A DNA stretch of 64,000 nt from Asanoa ishikariensis (GTDB taxonomy: Bacteria > Actinomycetota > Actinomycetes > Mycobacteriales > Micromonosporaceae), in contig NZ_FNQB01000001.1 of the NCBI RefSeq assembly GCF_900107455.1, positions 1,798,001 to 1,862,000 on the forward strand, in the 5' to 3' direction. The notes beneath the pieces were generated by a model that saw only the letters and a list, made by a program, of their open reading frames with translations, had not been told where the DNA came from and searched no databases. Positions 1 through 7,464 of the stretch are shown piece by piece; the stretch's first letter is position 1; each line of letters begins with the position of its first letter. The translations under genes were made by a program, and so were the position numbers.

Positions 1-470
1 TGGTCGAGGACGGGCCGGACCTGGTCGATGTCGACGGCTTCCCCACCCGCGAGCACCGCGAGCGTGCCGGCCTCGACGCTGGACACGCTGCCGGACACCG
101 GGCAGTCGACGTGCACCCCGCCTGCGCCGCGCACCATCTCGGCGAGCCGTAGCGTCGTGCGTGGGTCGATGGTGCTCGTGTCGACGACCGCCGTGCCACG
201 ACGCAGGCCGGCGACGATCCCGTCGCGACCCTCGTGCGCCCCCAGATCGGCGGCGTCGTTGGCCAGCGCGACGAGCACGACGTCGGACGTGCCGGCGGCC
301 TCCCTCGGCGTGCCGGCGACGGTCGCCCCGGTGCGGGCGGCGATGTCATCGGCCCGTTCCCGGGTGCGGTTCCAGATCGTCACCGGATAGCCGGCGGCGC
401 GCAGCCGCACCACCATCGCGCCACCCATGTGCCCGGTGCCGATGATCGCCACCCGTGTCGACTCGCTCAT
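1..470 (-). CDS. NAD(P)-dependent oxidoreductase, 3-hydroxyisobutyrate dehydrogenase family (C-terminus off window)
   Basis: The frame starts at an ATG ending at 470 and runs off the left edge, leaving about 156 N-terminal residues. These contain a Rossmann dinucleotide-binding signature near the start (VAIIGTGHMGG), the substrate-site stretch DCPVSGSV near residue 130, and TSDVVLVALAN between them. This order is typical of beta-hydroxyacid dehydrogenases, which oxidise 3-hydroxy acids with NAD(P). The substrate cannot be told because the catalytic lysine region lies outside the window. The start overlaps the stop of the upstream exporter by one base (TGATG), so the two are probably translationally coupled. 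Confidence 0.85.
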   Translation of the reverse strand, partial: MSESTRVAIIGTGHMGGAMVVRLRAAGYPVTIWNRTRERADDIAARTGATVAGTPREAAGTSDVVLVALANDAADLGAHEGRDGIVAGLRRGTAVVDTSTIDPRTTLRLAEMVRGAGGVHVDCPVSGSVSSVEAGTLAVLAGGEAVDIDQVRPVLD

Positions 471-2551
471 CACCCCATCCTCGCACCGGCCCGGGGCCCG
501 CGTTCCGGGCTCGGGCCGACGGCCGCCTGGTCCGGGTGGGTGGCTTCGGTGTCGGCCAGGCGGGTGGCGATGTGGCTGAGGGCGGTGTCCAGGTCGGCCC
601 GCGTGGGGCGTTGGCCGTCGCGTTCCGGGAGCTTGGTCAACAGCCAGGTCTTCCAGGCTTCGGCGAGCTTCGTGTACGCCTCTTCGCCCGGCCCCGTCAG
701 GCTCAGGCACTCGTCGTCGTCGATGGCGACCAGCCCTCGCCAGGCGGCCGCGGCGAACGCGGGGCGCAGCACGGCGCCGGGAAGCTGGTACGCCCGGCCG
801 ATGCCGGCCAGGTCGATCGGGCCCGCGTACTGGGTGCGCAGGTGGATCTGGGCCAGGCACCAGGCGTCCGCGGCACCCAGCTTGGTGCCCGAGGCGGCCA
901 GGACGCTCGGTGCGGCGGCCGGGCCCTCGCTGCGGAAGACGCGGGAGATCGCCTGCTCGAGCTCGGCGTTCGAGCTTTGCGCCTCCGGCATGCCGAAGCC
1001 CTCGCCCAGGTCCGGTGCGGCGGCCCGGGCCATGTCGCGCAGCGGGACCTCCTTGAGGAACAGGGCGATCGCGAAAGCGATCAACGGGACCGGGACCGCA
1101 TAGAGGAACAGGCTGTGCACCGATTGCGCGTACGCCTCGATGATCGGTCCGGACTGGGCCGGCGGCAGGCTGTGCACCGCCGTCGGCACGCCGAGCACGT
1201 GCGGTGGGATGAAGCCGGTCTGCCGCAGCGCGTCGGTCAGGTGGTGGTTGAGCTGATTGGCGAAGATCGTGCCGAACACCGCCGCGCCGAAAGAGCTGCC
1301 CAGGGTACGCAGGAACGTCACGCCCGAGGTGGCCACGCCGAGGTCGCGGTAGGCGACCGTGTTCTGCACGATGATGATCAGGATCTGCATGGAGAGCCCG
1401 ATGCCGACGCCGAACACGAACATGTAGACGGACGTGAGCAGCACCGACGTGCCGGAGCCCATCCGGGACATCAGGAAGAGCCCGAGCGCCATGACCAGGC
1501 CGCCGGCGATCGGGAACATCTTGTAGCGGCCCGTGCGGCTGACGGTGGTGCCGGCCAGCACGGCCGTGACCAGGAGACCGAACACGAGCGGCAGCGTGCG
1601 TACGCCGGAGACCGTCGCGGAGACGCCCTGCACCCATTGCAGGTACGTCGGCAGGAAGGTGAACGCCCCGAGCAGTGTGAAGCCGACGAAGAAGCTGAGC
1701 GCCGACGACACCACGAACACGCGCGACTGGAACAACCGGATCGGCAGCACCGGCTCGCGGGCCCGGCGCTCGGCGAACCCGAACGCCACCAGCAGCGCCG
1801 CCGACACGGCGAACAGCACGATGATGACGGGGGAGCTCCACGCGTACTCCGTGCCGCCCCAACTCGTCGCCAGCGTCAGGCCGGCCGCGCCCGAGCCGAT
1901 CAGCACGATGCCGAGATAGTCGATCACCGGTCGGCCGCGGTTCGTGATCGCCGGAATGGTCCGGGCGGCGACCAGGATCACCACGACGGCCAGCGGCACG
2001 TTGATGTAGAACACCCAGCGCCAGCCGAGGCTGCTGTCGGTGAACAGCCCGCCGATCAGCGGACCGACCACCGTGGCGAGGCCGAAGATCGCGCCTAGGC
2101 CGCCCTGGTAGCGCCCGCGGTCGCGGAGCGGGATCACGTCGCCGATCAGTGCGGTGGCGGTGACCAGCAGGCCGCCGGCGCCGATGCCCTGCACGGCGCG
2201 CGAGGAGACCAGCCAGATCAGGCTCTGCGAGGCGCCGCACAGCAACGAGCCGACGATGAAGATCAGGGCGCTGACCTGGAAGATCCGCTTGCGGCCGAAC
2301 TGATCGCCGAACTTCCCGGCGAGCGCGGCGGCGATGGTCTGGGTCAACAGGTACGCGGTGACCACCCAGGACAGATGGTTGGCGCCGCCGAGGTCACCGA
2401 CGATGGTGGGCAACGCCGTCGCGACCACGGTCTGGTCCATCGCGGCGAGCAACAGCCCGAGCGCGACCGTGCCGTAGATGACGTTGATCTGGCGCCGGGA
2501 CAGTTCGGGTCGGCGCACGTCGTCGTCCGGTGACTTTTCCATGACCGTCAC
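470..2551 (-). CDS. MFS drug efflux transporter, DHA2 (EmrB/QacA) family
   Basis: A 693-residue membrane protein with about 14 predicted transmembrane helices. The early segment has the DHA2 signature (LDxTVV-type MDQTVVATALPTIV near residues 38-51), followed by the MFS loop motif GDQFGRKRIF. Family members export drugs or metabolites by proton antiport at the cytoplasmic membrane. After the last helix there is a soluble tail of about 170 residues, longer than in classic EmrB/QacA but common in actinobacterial members. The start could be the GTG at 2551 or the ATG at 2542; neither has a decisive ribosome site. It lies 27 bases downstream of the dimethylarginine hydrolase stop, with a hairpin between them. 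Confidence 0.9.
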   Translation of the reverse strand: MTVMEKSPDDDVRRPELSRRQINVIYGTVALGLLLAAMDQTVVATALPTIVGDLGGANHLSWVVTAYLLTQTIAAALAGKFGDQFGRKRIFQVSALIFIVGSLLCGASQSLIWLVSSRAVQGIGAGGLLVTATALIGDVIPLRDRGRYQGGLGAIFGLATVVGPLIGGLFTDSSLGWRWVFYINVPLAVVVILVAARTIPAITNRGRPVIDYLGIVLIGSGAAGLTLATSWGGTEYAWSSPVIIVLFAVSAALLVAFGFAERRAREPVLPIRLFQSRVFVVSSALSFFVGFTLLGAFTFLPTYLQWVQGVSATVSGVRTLPLVFGLLVTAVLAGTTVSRTGRYKMFPIAGGLVMALGLFLMSRMGSGTSVLLTSVYMFVFGVGIGLSMQILIIIVQNTVAYRDLGVATSGVTFLRTLGSSFGAAVFGTIFANQLNHHLTDALRQTGFIPPHVLGVPTAVHSLPPAQSGPIIEAYAQSVHSLFLYAVPVPLIAFAIALFLKEVPLRDMARAAAPDLGEGFGMPEAQSSNAELEQAISRVFRSEGPAAAPSVLAASGTKLGAADAWCLAQIHLRTQYAGPIDLAGIGRAYQLPGAVLRPAFAAAAWRGLVAIDDDECLSLTGPGEEAYTKLAEAWKTWLLTKLPERDGQRPTRADLDTALSHIATRLADTEATHPDQAAVGPSPERGPRAGARMG

Positions 2552-2562
2552 GCGCTCGCACC

Positions 2563-2590
2563 CCCGTACGCTGGATCTTCAGCGTACGGG
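2563..2590 (-). terminator. Hairpin overlapping the ddaH stop codon
   Basis: Eleven-base perfect arms (2563-2573 and 2580-2590) enclose a six-base loop. The stop codon of the dimethylarginine hydrolase gene lies at the loop edge. On the minus strand this sits between that gene and the exporter gene, so it probably terminates or attenuates transcription between them. There is no clear U-tract. Confidence 0.55.
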
Positions 2591-3352
2591 CGGCACCAGG
2601 ACGCTGAGGCAGGTTACGCAACCTTCGAGCTTCTCGTACTCGCTGATATCGACGACGACAGGTGCGAACCCGAGCTGGTGGATCAGGGTCGCGGTATGCG
2701 GCGCGGAGGCGGCGATGAGGACGCGTTCGTCGCCGAGCGGCACGAGGTGGCAGCCGGCTTCTTCTTCGACGGGGAGCAACTGCGGCAGGGCTTGGATGTC
2801 GAGCAGACCCGGCAGGGCGACCAGCGTCCCGTCGGGGAGGGCGGTGACGGCCGACTTCAGGTGCAGCACGCCGTGCAGCCCGACCGCGGTCGTGGTCCGT
2901 CCTCTGGTGGCCAGGTGGTCGCGGAGCTGTGCGAAGCCGGCTTCGTTGGTCCGGCCGCCCACACCGACGTAGACGTGGTCGCCGACCTGAAGCACGTCAC
3001 CGCCGTCGAGGGTGCCCGGGGCCTCGATCTCGACCACATCGAGCAGCAACGCCTCAGCGGCGGCCCGAGCGCCGGCGATCTCGGGGCGTCGTTCGGGCGC
3101 TCCCGGGCGGGTGAGCACGGCGAGGTCGCCACAGACCACGAGCGTGTCCTCGACGAAGACGCTGTCCGGGCAGTCGTCGGCCGGTGTCAGCTCGACCACG
3201 GACCAGCCAGCACCCGCAAGAGCGGCCCGGTAGTCGTCGTGCTGCCGCCGGGCAAGATCGACGTCGACGGGCGTGCGCTCGATGTGCGTGACGATGCCTT
3301 CGGCCAACCGCGAACTAGGCGCCCGAACCAGCGCCGTCCCACCACTGATCAT
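2579..3352 (-). CDS. ddaH: N(G),N(G)-dimethylarginine dimethylaminohydrolase (DDAH)
   Basis: A 257-residue member of the guanidino-group modifying enzyme superfamily. DDAH hydrolyses methylated arginines to citrulline and methylamines through a cysteine-histidine mechanism. Visible family marks are the substrate-binding DSVFVEDT (63-70), TLDGGDV (114-120), the histidine in HLKSAV (His164) and a C-terminal CVTCLSV with the likely nucleophile Cys248. Length matches bacterial DDAH. An arginine-deiminase or amidinotransferase relative is possible but those are longer. Start is the ATG at 3352. It shares the strand with the efflux gene but is separated from it by a hairpin. Confidence 0.88.
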   Translation of the reverse strand: MISGGTALVRAPSSRLAEGIVTHIERTPVDVDLARRQHDDYRAALAGAGWSVVELTPADDCPDSVFVEDTLVVCGDLAVLTRPGAPERRPEIAGARAAAEALLLDVVEIEAPGTLDGGDVLQVGDHVYVGVGGRTNEAGFAQLRDHLATRGRTTTAVGLHGVLHLKSAVTALPDGTLVALPGLLDIQALPQLLPVEEEAGCHLVPLGDERVLIAASAPHTATLIHQLGFAPVVVDISEYEKLEGCVTCLSVLVPPVR

Positions 3353-3915
3353 TGCCCGATTCTGAGCGCGCCCCGCCGCGACCGCAACGCACCGCCGCTA
3401 GAGGTCACAACACGAACAGCCACCAGACCAGCCCGGGTCGCCCACGCGGCGGCTCGCGGAAGCGACAGCCCCGACCGGCCTCGGTCGATGGATGCCCGGG
3501 TGCTCAGACTCGGCAGCGCGGTCTTGTACCGCGCCGCAGTGGTTGTGGACGCGCCGGCTTGCCGCGCGCCGGCCCGGTATGGGCGCGGCGCCCTGCTGCG
3601 GCCGTGAGGCGCGCAGCGGCCCGGGTGTGGAGGCGGCGGCCTGCTGTGGTGGTGCCGCGCGCGGTGCCCGGTGTGGGTACGGCGGCCTGCGACGAGGGTG
3701 CCTCGCGGTGGCCCGGTGTGGGGCGCAGCCGTCCGCATTGACCGCAGGCCGGCCCTCGTTTGGGGGCGCAGGCCCGCGTTGGTCCGCGCCCGTCCGCATT
3801 GACCGCGGGCCGGCCCTCGTCGGGGGGCGCGGCCTCGGGTTGGGATGCACGCCCGCCCACATTGCCGGCGGGCCCGCCCGCGTCGGCGGCCCGGCCGGCC
3901 CGGCCGGGTTGGTGG
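3353..3915. repeat. Gene-free GC-rich stretch with a degenerate tandem array
   Basis: About 560 bases without a convincing gene. From 3572 to about 3912 the sequence is a degenerate tandem array: units opening with a GCCCGGTGTGG-like block begin at 3572, 3619, 3666, 3711, 3772 and 3832. The spacings are 47, 47, 45, 61 and 60 bases. The 60-base form carries an inserted GTCCGCATTGACCGC and GGCCGGCCCTCGT, seen at 3731-3760 and again at 3792-3820. Open frames here encode only low-complexity Pro/Arg/Gly and are judged non-coding. The remainder (3353-3571) shows nothing recognisable. The array ends at the stop codon of the AAA+ gene, so it forms that gene's 3-prime region. Confidence 0.7.
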
Positions 3916-5484
3916 TTAGTGCCGCAGCGCGGTGGTGATGCGCATCAGGTCCGTGTGGGTGATGGGTTCGCCCTTGCCGCCTCGGGCCTCTTGCATCGCC
4001 TTGGCGAGTTGGGCTCGGCGTAGGACCTCGCCGACGTCGGCGCCGCTGAAGCCGTGGCTGGCTGCGGCCAGGGCGGCCGGGTCGACGTCGGCGGCGAACA
4101 TCGTGAAGCCCGCGTATTCGTGGCGTTCGGTCAGGTCGCGGATCTTCATCTTGAAGATCTCGGCTCGGCCGGCCTCGTCGGGCAGCGGGATCGAGAGCTT
4201 GATGTCGAAGCGGCCCGAGCGGATCAGGGAGTCGTCGACGCGGTGCGGGAAGTTGGTCGTCGCTACGACGATCACGTTCTGGTTGTCTTCGATCAGGTTG
4301 TTCATTTCCTGCTTGAAGATGCCGGCGACGGCGTTGACCGCCTGGCTGGCCGCGTCGCCGCCTGTGCCCGCGTAGCTGATGATGCTGTCGAACTCGTCGA
4401 AGAGCATCACCGTCGGGTGCCGGTAGCGGCGGGCCTCCTGGAAGATCGTCTTGATGTTGCGTTCGGAGCCGCCGAGCCACTTGTCGAGGATCTCCGGCGT
4501 GCGGATCTCGCGGAACGTCGCGCCGATCTCGTTGGCCAGCGCCCGCGCGAGCATGGTCTTGCCGGTGCCGGGCGGCCCGTAGAGCAGGATGCCCTGCGGT
4601 CGGCGGGCGCCCCAGCGGGCCATGATGTCGGGGTGCCGGAAGCTGACCGCGATCTCGCGGAACTGGCCGACGATCGTGTCCAGCCCGCCGACGTGGTCGA
4701 GGGTGACGTTTTCGGTGCGGGTCGGGCCCGGCGAGGCGGCCGAGGGCGGAGCGCTGCCCGGCGCCGGCTGGGACTCGCGCTTGCCGACCACGTAGGTGCG
4801 GCCGCGTAGCGGCGCTTCGCCGCCCACGAACTCGCCGACCACGCGCAGCACGAGCAGTGTCATCTCGCGGAGCAGGTCGGTCGTCATGTCCGTGCTGGGC
4901 ACGCTGGCCCGGATCGAGACCGTCCGCGGCCCGGCGCGCAGCGGTCCGTCGGCCGAGAACGGGTTGGCGCCGGCCGAACCGTTGGCCGTCGGCCCTTGAT
5001 AGGTGATGGTCGCCTTGAGCCCCGCGGCGTTGGCCGCGGCCAGGGGGTCGACCTTCTCGCCGTAGTCGTCGGGCGGCCAGATGGTGCGGACCAGGCGGCT
5101 CGGCACGGACCCGATCACCTCGGCGCCCTGCGCGATCTTGCTCGCCACCGGCCCGTCGTTGCCGAACCGCTTGGCGAGCATCGCGCCGAGCGGCGCGGCG
5201 GCGCCCAGCATGGCGGCGTCGAACATCGTGCGGGCGCTCGGCCCGCCCCGGACGCTCACGTCGGCGGACATCTGATGCGTCGCGGCACCGTCGATGCTCG
5301 CGGTGTCCAGCCAGTAGCGCACGTCCTGCACAGGCGGCGGGAAGTAGCCGCCGCTGAGCAGCCGCACCCGGGTTTCCCGCGCGGCGACGATGATCGCCGG
5401 ACCGTCGTTGATCACTAGGCGTCCACCGAGCACCTCGACGGTCTCGGCGTCGCCACGCGGCCCGCTAGAGGCTCCATCCGACAT
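3916..5484 (-). CDS. AAA+ ATPase with unassigned N-terminal domain
   Basis: A 522-residue protein. The C-terminal half is a classic AAA module of the FtsH/katanin-like type: Walker A GPPGTGKT (303-310), Walker B VMLFDEFDS (about 359-367), a sensor-1 VVATTNF, and an arginine-finger region SLIRSGRFD, ending in an AAA+ lid. Such modules remodel or unfold protein partners with ATP. The first 235 or so residues match no domain I recognise; they contain an Ala/Gly-rich segment (FDAAMLGAAAPLGAMLAKRF) that may be membrane-interacting or helical, then a Pro/Ser-rich linker. No protease motif (HExxH) is present. Start chosen at the ATG at 5484, which has GGGGGTGG just upstream, rather than the in-frame GTG at 5520. 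Confidence 0.85.
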   Translation of the reverse strand: MSDGASSGPRGDAETVEVLGGRLVINDGPAIIVAARETRVRLLSGGYFPPPVQDVRYWLDTASIDGAATHQMSADVSVRGGPSARTMFDAAMLGAAAPLGAMLAKRFGNDGPVASKIAQGAEVIGSVPSRLVRTIWPPDDYGEKVDPLAAANAAGLKATITYQGPTANGSAGANPFSADGPLRAGPRTVSIRASVPSTDMTTDLLREMTLLVLRVVGEFVGGEAPLRGRTYVVGKRESQPAPGSAPPSAASPGPTRTENVTLDHVGGLDTIVGQFREIAVSFRHPDIMARWGARRPQGILLYGPPGTGKTMLARALANEIGATFREIRTPEILDKWLGGSERNIKTIFQEARRYRHPTVMLFDEFDSIISYAGTGGDAASQAVNAVAGIFKQEMNNLIEDNQNVIVVATTNFPHRVDDSLIRSGRFDIKLSIPLPDEAGRAEIFKMKIRDLTERHEYAGFTMFAADVDPAALAAASHGFSGADVGEVLRRAQLAKAMQEARGGKGEPITHTDLMRITTALRH

Positions 5485-5608
5485 TGATCCACCCCCGTCA
5501 GAAACCGGGTCGACCCGCACCTAAGACTGACACGCCGGGCCGACCCCGGCCACCGATCACGCGGGAACAGCGTCTGCCGTCCCTTTTGTGCCCACTAAGG
5601 GCCGAAAA

Positions 5609-6064
5609 TCACGAGACGCAGAACTCGTTGCCTTCCGGGTCCCGCATCACCACGCCGAACTGGCCGTTGGCCGCGTCGTCGTTGACGCGAAAGATCGAGG
5701 CGCCGGCCGCGCATAGTCGGGCCACCTCGGCCTCGACCACGGCGCGGCGCTCCGGCAACGGCTGGGCGCGGCCGCCGCTCACGTCGAGGTCCAGGTGGAG
5801 ACGGTTTTTGACCGATTTGGTCTCGGGAACCTGCTGGAACCAGAACTTCGGCCCGACGCCGGCCGGGTCGACGATGCGGTCTGGGGAGTCAGGCTCGCCG
5901 GCCAACTCCTCCTCGGGGACGCCAACGCTGCGGTACCACCCGTGCCAGCTCTCGAAGCCGGGCGGCGGCGGTGCCAGGTCGTAGTGCAACGCCGTCGCCC
6001 AGAACTTCGCCAACTCGGCCGGAGCCGCGCAGTCGATGGTTATTTGAAACGTCATGGGGTCCAT
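5609..6064 (-). CDS. VOC (glyoxalase-like) family protein
   Basis: A 151-residue single-module protein of the vicinal-oxygen-chelate fold. It opens with ITIDCAAPAELAKFW, the N-terminal pattern of actinobacterial glyoxalase-like (often annotated 6-phosphogluconate-unrelated VOC) proteins. It contains RLHLDLDV in the middle and ends with VMRDPEGNEFCV, the usual last strand. The substrate is unknown. Starts are possible at 6064 (ATG), 6055 (ATG) or 6085 (TTG); I chose 6064, without strong ribosome-site support. It follows the conservon GTPase gene by 24 bases on the same strand, so it may be read from the same transcript. Confidence 0.8.
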   Translation of the reverse strand: MDPMTFQITIDCAAPAELAKFWATALHYDLAPPPPGFESWHGWYRSVGVPEEELAGEPDSPDRIVDPAGVGPKFWFQQVPETKSVKNRLHLDLDVSGGRAQPLPERRAVVEAEVARLCAAGASIFRVNDDAANGQFGVVMRDPEGNEFCVS

Positions 6065-6088
6065 GTTCGACCACACGTACGACAAAAA

Positions 6089-6682
6089 TCAGGCGGCGAC
6101 GACCCGTCGCTTCGCGACGTGCTCGACCAGCGCGATCAACAGGTCCTTGCCGGACTGCCGGTCGCGGGCGTCGCAGAGCACGACGGGCACGTCCGGGTCC
6201 AGGTCGAGCGCGTTGCGGACCGAGGCCGGGCTGTGTAGCTGCTTCCCGTCGAAGCAGTTCACGCCCACCACGAACGGAGTGCGGCGGGTCTCGAAGTAGT
6301 CGACCGACGGAAAGCAGTCGGCCAGCCGCCGCGTGTCGGCCAGCACCACCGCGCCCAGGGCACCGAACGCGAGCTCGTCCCAGAGAAACCAGAAGCGGTC
6401 CTGGCCGGGCGTACCGAACAGGTAGACCTGCAGGTCCTCGTTGATGGTGATCCGGCCGAAGTCCATGGCGACCGTGGTCGTGGTCTTGGCCTCGACGCCG
6501 GAGACGTCGTCGGTGTCCTCGCCCGCCGAGCTGAGCACCTCCTCGGTCTGCAACGGGCGAATCTCGCTGACCGCGCCGACCAGCGTGGTCTTGCCGACCC
6601 CGAAGCCGCCCGCGATCAGAATCTTGAGCGCCATCGGGATGCGTTGCCCCGCGCCTGGACGCTCAGAGCGCACGGAGTCCAT
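6089..6682 (-). CDS. cvnD: Conservon GTPase (CvnD type, Ras-like)
   Basis: A 197-residue small GTPase of the kind encoded last in actinobacterial conservons, where kinase, roadblock, DUF742 and GTPase proteins form a membrane-associated signalling complex reminiscent of eukaryotic G-protein systems. Visible: P-loop GGFGVGKTT near residue 25, FGTPGQDRFWF as the G3 switch, NCFDG in place of NKxD, and DARD as G5. I chose the ATG at 6682 because GGAGG lies upstream with good spacing and the MDSV-type N-terminus is common in the family. This start lies inside the end of the DUF742 gene (20-base overlap). Confidence 0.93.
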   Translation of the reverse strand: MDSVRSERPGAGQRIPMALKILIAGGFGVGKTTLVGAVSEIRPLQTEEVLSSAGEDTDDVSGVEAKTTTTVAMDFGRITINEDLQVYLFGTPGQDRFWFLWDELAFGALGAVVLADTRRLADCFPSVDYFETRRTPFVVGVNCFDGKQLHSPASVRNALDLDPDVPVVLCDARDRQSGKDLLIALVEHVAKRRVVAA

Positions 6683-7040
6683 TGACCACCGCCTGGAGGA
6701 TGTCGTAATTGGGAAGTGCGGCCGCGGGCTGCGGCTCGTAGGAAACCACGAGCCCGGCGCCGAGCAGGTCGCCGAGCAGGACCCGGACCACGCCGAGCGC
6801 GAGGTCGACCCGGGCGGCGAGCTCGGCCACCGCCACCGGGCGCTGCGCGACCTCGATGATCGCGCGGTGCTCGGGTTGCAGCGGCGCCAGGTCGACGCGG
6901 TCGAGCGGTGCCGCCACGACGAACGCCACCAGGTCGAAGCCGGTGGCCGGACGGACCCGACCACCGGTCACGGTGTACGGACGGACGACCGGCCCGGCGT
7001 CCATGTCGAGCCAGTCGTGGCCGGGGGTGTCAGCCGCCAT
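6663..7040 (-). CDS. cvnC: Conservon DUF742 protein (CvnC type)
   Basis: A 125-residue DUF742 protein. It begins with VVRPYTVTGGR, has the central winged-helix-like stretch ending LGVVRVLLGDLLGAGLV, and closes with YDILQAVVNGLRAL, all typical of conservon CvnC proteins. Its biochemical role is not established; family genetics place it in the kinase-roadblock-GTPase complex. It overlaps the roadblock gene by 11 bases and the GTPase gene by 20 bases, pointing to coupled translation. Confidence 0.93.
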   Translation of the reverse strand: MAADTPGHDWLDMDAGPVVRPYTVTGGRVRPATGFDLVAFVVAAPLDRVDLAPLQPEHRAIIEVAQRPVAVAELAARVDLALGVVRVLLGDLLGAGLVVSYEPQPAAALPNYDILQAVVNGLRAL

Positions 7041-7464
7041 CGCTGCTCTCCGACGGCAGCTCTGGTGGTATCCGGGCCGGCGAGGTCAGGTTCTGCCCGA
7101 CCCGGGTGACCAGCATGGCCATCTCGTACGCGACGAGGCCGATGTCGGTCTCCGAGGTGGCCAGCAGCGCCAGGCAGGCGCCCTGGCCGGCGGCGGTCAC
7201 GAACAGGTAGGCCTGCTCCATCTCGACCATCGTCTGCCGGACGGCACCGGCCGCGAAGTGCCGGCTGGCGCCCTTGGCGAGACTCTGGAAGCCGGCTGCC
7301 ATCGCGGCCAGGTGCTCCGCGTCGTCGCGCTCCAGCCCTGCGGTCAGGCCCATCAGCAGCCCGTCGGCCGAGAGCACGATCGCCTGCTCCGCCCCGGGCA
7401 CGCGGGCGACGAGGTCTTGGAGCAGCCAGTCGAGGTTGGACTGCGGCCTGGTCGTCTGCGTCAC
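7030..7464 (-). CDS. cvnB: Roadblock/LC7 domain protein (CvnB type)
   Basis: A 144-residue roadblock/LC7 protein, the class thought to act as a GTPase-activating or scaffold partner of the CvnD-type GTPase. The stretch NLDWLLQDLVARVPGAEQAI and the following VLSADGLLMG are diagnostic of bacterial roadblock proteins in conservons. The GTG start at 7464 directly abuts the TAA stop of the kinase gene, and its end overlaps the DUF742 gene by 11 bases. Confidence 0.93.
   Translation of the reverse strand: MTQTTRPQSNLDWLLQDLVARVPGAEQAIVLSADGLLMGLTAGLERDDAEHLAAMAAGFQSLAKGASRHFAAGAVRQTMVEMEQAYLFVTAAGQGACLALLATSETDIGLVAYEMAMLVTRVGQNLTSPARIPPELPSESSDGG

Noticed and set aside
455-2098. Long open frame on the plus strand opposite the efflux gene
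   Set aside because: It is a shadow of the minus-strand MFS gene: Arg/Gly/His-rich low-complexity translation without domains, typical of antisense frames in GC-rich DNA.
3398-4480. Long minus-strand frame crossing the tandem array and the AAA+ gene
   Set aside because: It is out of frame with the AAA+ gene; its translation is Pro/Arg/Ala-rich and reflects the array.
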